Positions 35,088-40,109 of a stretch of 40,109 nt of DNA are shown in pieces (position 1 is the first letter of the stretch; every line of letters begins with the position of its first letter). The notes beneath the pieces are model-generated. The model searched no databases, was not told where the DNA came from, and was given only the letters and a program-made list of their open reading frames with translations. Both the position numbers and the translations under genes were made by a program. Source of the DNA: an uncultured Clostridia bacterium (GTDB lineage: Bacteria; Bacillota; Clostridia; TANB77; CAG-508); the NCBI GenBank assembly GCA_947594065.1, contig CANQDX010000011.1, positions 1 through 40,109 of the forward strand, read 5' to 3'.

Positions 35088-36456
35088 TTATTTTAGTTCT
35101 AAAGCTTTCATTGCTTCCATAATATTTTTCACACCTATTATATCTAATTTATAATTATCTTTCAATAGTTTTCGATTACTTTCTGGAATTATACATTTTT
35201 TAAAGCCTAACTTTTCTGCTTCTTTTAATCTTTTATCAATTAAATTCACACTTCTTATTTCACCAGTTAAACCAACTTCACCTAATACAACAACTCCTTT
35301 ATCTATTGGAATATTTTTAAAACTAGATACGGTTGCACTAATAATTCCTAAATCGATTGCTGGTTCATTAATTTTTAAGCCACTTACTACATTTAGATAA
35401 ACATCTTGATTACCTAGATTTAAGCTCATTCTTTTCTCCAAAACAGCAATTAAAACTGCAAGTCTGTTATAATCTATTCCATTTGCTGTTCTTCGTGGCA
35501 TACCATAGATGGTAGGTGTTGTTAATGCTTGAAACTCTACTAATAAAGGTCTAGTTCCTTCCATTGTTGCAACAATAACAGAACCTGCTGGATTTTCATC
35601 TCGTTCAGAAATAAGCACTTTAGATGGATCTGTAATTTCTACAAGTCCTACATCTTGCATTTCGAACATTCCAATTTCGTTGGTAGAGCCAAATCTGTTC
35701 TTTACACCTCTTAACATTCTATATGAAAAATATCTTTCACCCTCTAAATAAAGAACCGTATCTACCATATGTTCTAGCACTCTTGGTCCAGCAATATTAC
35801 CATCTTTTGTAACGTGCCCTATTAAAATTGTAGTAACATTATTCTCTTTACACGTTCTCATAATTCTAGCTGTTATTTCTCTTACTTGACTAACACTTCC
35901 TGGCGCAGATGTTATTTCTTCTGAAAACATTGTTTGAATAGAATCAATAATAACTAATTTAGGGCGAATGGACAGAATGTTTTCTTCTATGTTTTCAATA
36001 TTGGTTTCTGATAAAAACAATAAATTATCATTTTTTACGCCCAATCTATCTGCCCTTAATTTAATTTGCTCTCCAGATTCCTCTCCAGATATATATAGCA
36101 CTTTTCCATCTGTTTTTATTTGATTACATATCTGTAAAATTAAAGTAGATTTTCCAATTCCAGGCTCTCCCCCCAGTAGAACTAAAGAACCATTTACCAA
36201 TCCTCCGTCCAAGCACTCTATCTAATTCTCCAAAGCCTGTACTTATTTTTAATTCCTTTGTGCCTTCAATTTTATTTAATTCAACTGGTTTTGAAATCTC
36301 CTTTTTTCTATTAGAACTACCACTGGTAGCTGTACTACTTAAAACCTTCTCTTCGTAAAATGTATTCCATTCATTGCAAGAAGGGCATTTTCCAAGCCAT
36401 TTTGGAGATTCGTATCCACAATTACTACATACAAATATTGTTTTATTTTTTGCCAT
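35088..36456 (-). CDS. radA: DNA repair protein RadA, read through one +1 shift at CGG
   Basis: RadA is a RecA-like, Lon-related helicase that extends strand exchange in recombination repair. The start ATG 36456 has AAAGGAAAAAG upstream. Codons 1-83 include the zinc finger (CSNCGYESPKWLGKCPSC, about 10-27) and end GFGELDRVLG, then meet CGG (36205-36207). Skipping the C continues GGLVNGSLVLLGGEPGIGKSTL, so the conserved LGGG and Walker A loop are intact. The RadA-specific KNRFGSTNEIGMFEM motif and the Lon-like C-domain (VYLNVVSGLKINEPAIDLGI ... GEVGLTGEIRSV) follow. With the shift it is 455 aa (Bacillus 458). Without it the protein ends within 30 codons. Confidence 0.85.
36205..36207 (-). other. 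CGG +1 frameshift site in radA
   Basis: Upstream frame: GTG CTT GGA CGG AGG ATT. Skipping the C gives GTG CTT GGA GGA GGA TTG (V-L-G-G-G-L), the conserved RadA sequence. Confidence 0.8.
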
Positions 36457-36606
36457 AGCTTTTTCCTTTCTAATTAATAAATGTATTATATCATTACATT
36501 GCACAATGTGCAAGAAAAAAAGAAAGCATCAAAACTTTCTTTTTACATTAAAATTTTATATGCTAACTCTTTTGATTAAAATTATTTTATTAATTCAAAT
36601 TTAGAT

Positions 36607-36880
36607 TTAAAATAAATCGGAATGAGAACCAGTTCTTGAAATAGTTATCGTTATTTCTTCTTTATCAATCATATAAATTAGTAGCCAATCAGCTTGAATA
36701 TGACACTCTTTAAATCCGAATATAATTTCCCTTCAAATTATGTTCTTTATAGATAGATGGTAATTTTTTTCCATCTGCCAATAATTCAATAATATCTTTT
36801 AATTTTTGAATATTATATCCTCTTTTTTTTATTAGTTCATAGTCTTTTTTAAACTGATTTGTATATCTAATTTTTAACAC
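36607..36880 (-). CDS. yafQ: YafQ-type mRNA interferase toxin, read through one +1 shift at CGG
   Basis: RelE-superfamily endoribonuclease that cuts mRNA on the ribosome, paired with DinJ. The GTG start overlaps the antitoxin stop by one base. Codons 1-54 (VLKIRYTNQFKKDYELIKKRG ... KEHNLKGNYI) meet CGG (36716-36718), whose frame stops two codons later. Skipping the C gives GFKECHIQADWLLIYMIDKEE and ends RTGSHSDLF. The fused 90-aa product aligns without gaps to E. coli YafQ around the junction (GSWKGYRDAHVEPDW). It retains the catalytic His, Asp, Trp, Arg, His and C-terminal Phe. A toxin whose active residues lie entirely after a recoding site is notable. A plain annotation would miss this gene. 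Confidence 0.82.
36716..36718 (-). other. CGG +1 frameshift site in yafQ
   Basis: Upstream frame: AAT TAT ATT CGG ATT TAA. Skipping the C gives AAT TAT ATT GGA TTT AAA GAG TGT CAT (N-Y-I-G-F-K-E-C-H). Confidence 0.8.
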
Positions 36881-37149
36881 TATTTTTCCAACTCCTTGAA
36901 CATTTCTTCTACATTATCAAAAGCTTTACTTAGATTTTTTCTGTTTTTTGTATCTTCCATTGCTTGTATGGTTTCTTTATTATATCTAGGTTTTCTTATT
37001 TCAAAAGGAATTCCATCTTGTAATATTACTTGATTTAAGAAAACATTAATAGCATCCGTGATTGATAATCCTAGCTCTTTTAATGTTGCTTCTGCTTTCT
37101 CTTTTACATTAGGTTCAATCCTAATATGCAAAGTATTTGATTTTGCCAT
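36880..37149 (-). CDS. dinJ: RelB/DinJ-family antitoxin
   Basis: 89 aa from ATG 37149, preceded by GGAGGTG. The N-terminal ribbon-helix-helix (SNTLHIRIEPNVKEKAEATLKELGLSITDAINVFLNQVI) binds operator DNA as a dimer. The hydrophobic/acidic C-terminal part (KAFDNVEEMFKELEK) should wrap the YafQ toxin. The toxin gene overlaps the stop codon by one base, the usual tight toxin-antitoxin coupling. Promoter and a candidate operator lie at 37175-37210. No CGG occurs in frame in the antitoxin, so only the toxin depends on recoding. Confidence 0.92.
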   Translation of the reverse strand: MAKSNTLHIRIEPNVKEKAEATLKELGLSITDAINVFLNQVILQDGIPFEIRKPRYNKETIQAMEDTKNRKNLSKAFDNVEEMFKELEK

Positions 37150-37174
37150 AATAAACACCTCCTACATTATTATA

Positions 37175-37210
37175 TGTATTGTATCACATTTTATACACAT
37201 TTTCAATACA
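37175..37210 (-). promoter_or_regulatory. dinJ-yafQ promoter inside an inverted repeat (likely operator)
   Basis: On the minus strand TTGAAA and TACAAT are 17 bp apart. The two arms TGTATTG (37175-37181) and CAATACA (37204-37210) of an inverted repeat overlap the -10 and -35, as expected for autorepression by DinJ or DinJ-YafQ. Confidence 0.65.
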
Positions 37211-37224
37211 TTTAATGTAAGATT

Positions 37225-38859
37225 TTATTTTATGTTACAATTTCTTAGTTCTTTTGCGTGCTGAAGAGAAATTTCAGTAATATCTCCATTTGCTATTCTT
37301 GCAATTTCTCTAATAGTTTCTTCTTCATTTAATAAATTAACATTTGTAATCGTTTTATTATTCTCAACTTTTTTATAAATATAATAATTATAATCTCCTT
37401 TTGCAGCAATGCTTGCTAAGTGCGTTACACAAAGCACTTGATGCAATTTTGATATAGATTTTAATTTTTCACCCACACTTTTTGCTGCCATTCCACTAAT
37501 TCCTGTATCGATTTCATCAAAAATAAGAACTGGAACAGAATCAACATTAGATAGCACATTCTTAATTGCAAGCATAATTCTAGACATTTCTCCACCAGAT
37601 GCTATTTTATAAAGTGGCTTTGCATCTTCCCCAATATTAGTTTGAATATATATTTCTACCTCGTCTAAGCCATTTGCATTATACTTTTTCTCATTGTTAA
37701 ATTGAATATTTACCTTAATAATTGCATTCTTCATTTCCAAATCTTTTAATTCCTGATTTATTTTTTCCTCCAAAATTCGTGCGTATCTATTTCTTAATTC
37801 ATTTAATTTTTTAGCTAATTCGTCCATTTTAGAGGTAACAATATCTCTTTCCTGTTTTAATTTATTATTATACTCCTCTAAATTCTGTATTCTATTTATT
37901 TCTTCTTCTAATTCCTTTTTGTAATTTAATATTTCTTCTATTGTATTGCCATATTTTCTTTTTAATGAAAATATTGTATCTAGCCTAGTTTCTAATTCTT
38001 GCCTTTGTTCTTCATCGAAGAAAACATTATCTCTTAAAGAAGAAATATCTCTTCCGATTTCTTGAATATCATAATAGGTACTTTTTAGCAAATTTAAACT
38101 TTTGCTATATGACTCGTCTAAATTTTCTATTTTTTCTAAAGCTCGTATTGCATTATTAAGGGCATCCATTGTGTGTTCTGAGATTTCTAAATCTGCAACA
38201 TTTAAACTTTCATTTATTTTTTCAGAATTTAATATAATTTTTCTATCAGCTTCTAATTTTTCGTCTTCTCCTATTTTTAAGTTAGCCTTTTCAATTTCTT
38301 CAAACTGATATTTTAATAAATCTAATTTCCTTTGTTTTTCTTTCTCATCTCCATAATTGTTTTTAAGCTCTGTTTGAATATAGTTGTATTGTTTGAATAG
38401 TTCTATATATTCTTCTTTTAAAGGACTAATTTCTTTACTTCCAAACTTATCTAAATATTCAATATGTGTAGCAGGATTTAAAAGTTGTTGATTATCGTGC
38501 TGTCCGTGAATATCTATTATGTTTTCCATAAAATTTTTAAGTTCATTCACAGTAACCATTCTTCCATTTATTTTACACAAATTTCTGTTATTTGAATTAA
38601 TTTCCCTTGAAACGATAATATTGCCATCTATGGCATTCTCATTTTCTGGAAGATAAAAGCAGGCTTCTACATAAGAAAAGTCTTGCCCTTTTCTTATCAT
38701 TTCTTTTGAAAATCTTTCACCAGATATAATTCCCAAAGAATCAATAATAAGTGTTTTTCCAGCACCAGTTTCTCCGGTTAAAATATTTAAACCTGTATTT
38801 AAGTTAATACTTAAATCGTCTATAATTCCTATATTTTTAATATGTAATGTACTAATCAT
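37225..38859 (-). CDS. recN: DNA repair protein RecN
   Basis: 544 aa SMC-like ATPase that acts early in double-strand break repair. The N-terminal ATPase half has GLNILTGETGAGKTLIIDSL (Walker A about 30-37) and the HGQHDNQQLL motif. A long coiled coil (about 150-370) follows. The C-terminal half has IASGGEMSRIMLAIKNVL (signature) and VLIFDEIDTGISGMAAKSVGEKL (Walker B), then VLCVTHLASIAAKGDYNYYI. Length is slightly under Bacillus RecN (576). AAAGGAG precedes the ATG. A consensus promoter and a perfect LexA-type box upstream indicate SOS induction. Confidence 0.96.
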   Translation of the reverse strand: MISTLHIKNIGIIDDLSINLNTGLNILTGETGAGKTLIIDSLGIISGERFSKEMIRKGQDFSYVEACFYLPENENAIDGNIIVSREINSNNRNLCKINGRMVTVNELKNFMENIIDIHGQHDNQQLLNPATHIEYLDKFGSKEISPLKEEYIELFKQYNYIQTELKNNYGDEKEKQRKLDLLKYQFEEIEKANLKIGEDEKLEADRKIILNSEKINESLNVADLEISEHTMDALNNAIRALEKIENLDESYSKSLNLLKSTYYDIQEIGRDISSLRDNVFFDEEQRQELETRLDTIFSLKRKYGNTIEEILNYKKELEEEINRIQNLEEYNNKLKQERDIVTSKMDELAKKLNELRNRYARILEEKINQELKDLEMKNAIIKVNIQFNNEKKYNANGLDEVEIYIQTNIGEDAKPLYKIASGGEMSRIMLAIKNVLSNVDSVPVLIFDEIDTGISGMAAKSVGEKLKSISKLHQVLCVTHLASIAAKGDYNYYIYKKVENNKTITNVNLLNEEETIREIARIANGDITEISLQHAKELRNCNIK

Positions 38860-38876
38860 AATATTCTCCTTTTAAA

Positions 38877-38888
38877 GAACTTTTGTTC
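38877..38888. promoter_or_regulatory. LexA/SOS box of recN
   Basis: GAAC-TTTT-GTTC is a perfect match to the Gram-positive LexA dyad GAAC-N4-GTTC. It sits just downstream of the recN -10. Confidence 0.75.
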
Positions 38889-38900
38889 GTCTACGTCTAT

Positions 38901-38929
38901 ATTGTATAAATAAAAAAAAGATTTGTCAA
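38901..38929 (-). promoter_or_regulatory. recN promoter
   Basis: TTGACA (38924-38929), 17 bp, TACAAT (38901-38906) on the minus strand. Confidence 0.8.
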
Positions 38930-38994
38930 GATATTTTTTTAAAGTTTTATGTTTTAGGAAATTTTTTTTATAATTAAACATTTAAAATAATACA

Positions 38995-39027
38995 AAATGA
39001 GCACTAGATAAATCTAGCACTCATTTA
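38995..39027. terminator. Terminator between the Rpn remnant and recN
   Basis: ATGAG-CA-CTAGAT and ATCTAG-CA-CTCAT form a stem with a 2-base internal mismatch and A/T-rich flanks. It would serve the minus-strand gene ending at 39117. Confidence 0.65.
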
Positions 39028-39057
39028 TTCTCATATAAATCACACTTTGTGGTTTTT

Positions 39058-39087
39058 GGAGAAACGAGAACCGTCCCCAATTCCACA
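39058..39087. repeat. GGGGACGGTTCTCGTTTCTCC-like motif near the Rpn remnant
   Basis: The minus strand reads GGGGACGGTTCTCGTTTCTC after an AT-rich lead. I recall similar GC-richer motifs next to transposase-type genes in Firmicutes, so it may be an element end. Only one copy is in this window, so the repeat status is not shown here. Confidence 0.25.
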
Positions 39088-39116
39088 GCAAATTTTATTC
39101 CTTCTTTGTTTTTAAG

Positions 39117-39842
39117 TTATAGTTTTTTTATTTCCTCTTTCGTTATACCAGTTGCTATTTCTATGTCTTCTATTTTCATATTCATTTTCTTTAATTTTTT
39201 TGCTATTTCTAGGCTTTTATTTCTTTCGCCTTCTTGTCTCCCTTCTTCTATACCTTCGTCTTTCGCACTGGCTAGAGCACTTCTCTCATCTAAATCCCAC
39301 TTCTCGTGTAGCTCTGCTAACATTTGTAATTCTTCATCTTCGCTCATTTCGCTTAATACTTCTTTCGCTTTTTTTACATCTTCATTCTCTTTCATTATTT
39401 CTTCAACCCTTTCTGTATTAGGATTATCCAAAAAGACTAGCCATTGTGCTATTCTATTATTTGACTCTTTCGCTAGCACTCTCTTCGCTTTTGGTATTTC
39501 TATTATATGTAATTCTAAGTCTTCTGTCAATACTTTTTTGCCTTTTTTTGTCTCTATGATCTGCCACTTCGTGTCTAATTCTTCTATTCCTTCTAATTCT
39601 TTTATCTCAAAATCACTTATTAAAATTCCTATTGTCTTTTTTAATTCTTGATATTTCCCTCCACTTTTTAGTTGCTTTGAATATGTCTTTGCCCAATAAT
39701 ATAATATTCTTTTTATAATATTACTATCTCCTGACATTTGCATTTCTATTTGACAGATTGTTCCGTCTTTAAATTTTGTTTTTAAATCTAATCTTCCTGA
39801 TTTGTCTGTTGGGTATTTCCTTGCTATTAATAAATAAACATA
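39117..39842 (-). pseudogene. 5'-truncated Rpn/PD-(D/E)XK nuclease-family transposase-like gene
   Basis: The open frame starts right after a stop (TAA 39843-39845), without a start codon, with ARKYPTDKSGRLDLKTKFKDGTICQIEMQMS. It continues for 241 codons (YYWAKTYSKQLKSGGKYQELKKTIGILI ... ) to a C-terminal tail with DEGIEEGRQEGERNKSLEIAKKLKKMNMKIEDIEIATGITKEEIKKL, typical of the Rpn family of recombination-promoting nucleases. The usual N-terminal ~40 residues (LNPxNDxxFKxxFG type) are absent, and no frame upstream supplies them, even allowing a shift at the nearby CGG (39851-39853). It could still be translated from an internal ATG at 39743, but the nuclease core (Asp-Gly-Thr ... Glu-Met-Gln) would then be cut. 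A decayed mobile gene is most likely. Confidence 0.75.
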
Positions 39843-39966
39843 TTAAAATGCCGTTTTTTAAATTTAATTTTTGTTGGATTTTCAAATTATCAGAATTAAA
39901 ATTTTTTTGATAATTTGTTTTTTAGATTAAAATTTTATTTTGATATATCTAAAATAAAATGTAAAA

Positions 39967-40010
39967 AAATAGGGAAAAGAAGTTCTTTAAAACCCTTCTT
40001 CTCCCCTATG
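39967..40010 (-). terminator. Strong hairpin with T-run on the minus strand
   Basis: ATAGGGGAGAAGAAG and CTTCTTTTCCCTAT pair with one bulge around an A/T loop, followed by T7 on the minus strand. It lies only about 10 bp downstream of a promoter-like sequence, so it may end a very short transcript or attenuate one. The rest of 39843-40109 holds no gene that I can see. Confidence 0.7.
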
Positions 40011-40016
40011 TGAATT

Positions 40017-40043
40017 ATTATACTATTTTTTCGAGCTTGTCAA
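40017..40043 (-). promoter_or_regulatory. Promoter-like sequence at the right edge
   Basis: TTGACA (40038-40043) and TATAAT (40017-40022), both perfect, but spaced 15 bp on the minus strand, shorter than ideal. Confidence 0.4.
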
Positions 40044-40109
40044 GATAAGTGTGTAAATTTTTACTATATATATACTTAAAGCAGAAGTGGTGATACTTTT
40101 GCTTTTTGT

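Noticed and set aside
6312-36718. The six frame breaks as random sequencing errors or independent pseudogenes
   Set aside because: All six are the same change (C before GGA/GGT), in the same codon phase, and restore exact conserved sequence; both halves of each gene remain conserved. A systematic base-calling artefact is still possible and is listed as a test, but random error or decay would not give this pattern.
247-39842. TGA or another stop codon reassigned
   Set aside because: TGA ends several genes normally (for example spoIIAB), and TGG is used for Trp; no in-frame stop codons occur inside conserved domains.
39843-39860. A seventh CGG shift rescuing the Rpn-family gene
   Set aside because: The CGG at 39851-39853 does not lead into the Rpn frame, which is preceded by an in-frame TAA, and no Rpn N-terminus is found upstream in any frame. 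The gene is truncated.
1-40109. CRISPR array, prophage or insertion sequence with intact transposase
   Set aside because: No regularly spaced repeats, phage structural genes or complete transposase were seen; only the RhuM-Fic insertion and the Rpn remnant hint at mobile DNA.

Overview
The window is strongly AT-rich and almost wholly coding. It reads as the chromosome of an endospore-forming member of the Clostridia, probably an uncultured lineage. Support: spoIIAA-spoIIAB-sigF, spoIID, a SpoIIQ-like peptidase, spoIVA, a gerA-type receptor operon, cwlJ-gerQ, low-GC T-box control of aspS, and A+T-rich codon use with AGA as the main Arg codon. Stop codons behave normally (TGA is a stop).

Layout. 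1-4.5 kb: a small ORF with a (GT)n tract, an anchored extracytoplasmic protein, rlmB, lepA. 4.5-8 kb: uvrB, a RhuM-Fic gene that appears to have inserted at the uvrB start and is flanked by about 85-bp repeats, and a MazG-like gene. 8-11.4 kb: an anchored protein, gerQ and cwlJ (germination), two small secreted/anchored proteins on the other strand, smpB. 11.4-20.5 kb: fba, a polysaccharide deacetylase, secF-secD, greA, a hypothetical, T-box-aspS, glmU. 20.7-26.6 kb (plus strand): spoIVA with a candidate mother-cell promoter, then gerAA-gerAB-gerAC and a 55-aa two-helix protein. 26.6-35.1 kb (minus): uvrA, a GC-richer 57-aa ORF, spoIIQ-like, spoIID, sigF, spoIIAB, spoIIAA, an anchored cyclophilin, a pilin-like protein. 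35.1-40.1 kb: radA, a yafQ-dinJ toxin-antitoxin pair, recN with an SOS box, and a 5'-truncated Rpn-family remnant.

Main discovery candidate: five genes (uvrB twice, cwlJ, secF, radA, yafQ) are each broken into two frames by what looks like one extra base. All six breaks are identical in kind: the upstream frame runs into an in-frame CGG codon, and skipping its C so that the next codon is GGA or GGT (Gly) restores the exact family sequence. Every other CGG trinucleotide in the recognised genes is out of frame, so CGG is absent as an ordinary Arg codon here. The one exception is a 57-aa ORF of foreign-looking codon use. This suggests CGG is unassigned, or read as a four-base glycine codon CGGN, in this organism, and that +1 frameshifting at CGG is a general feature of its translation. 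Systematic sequencing error and parallel pseudogene formation are the main alternatives and can be tested.
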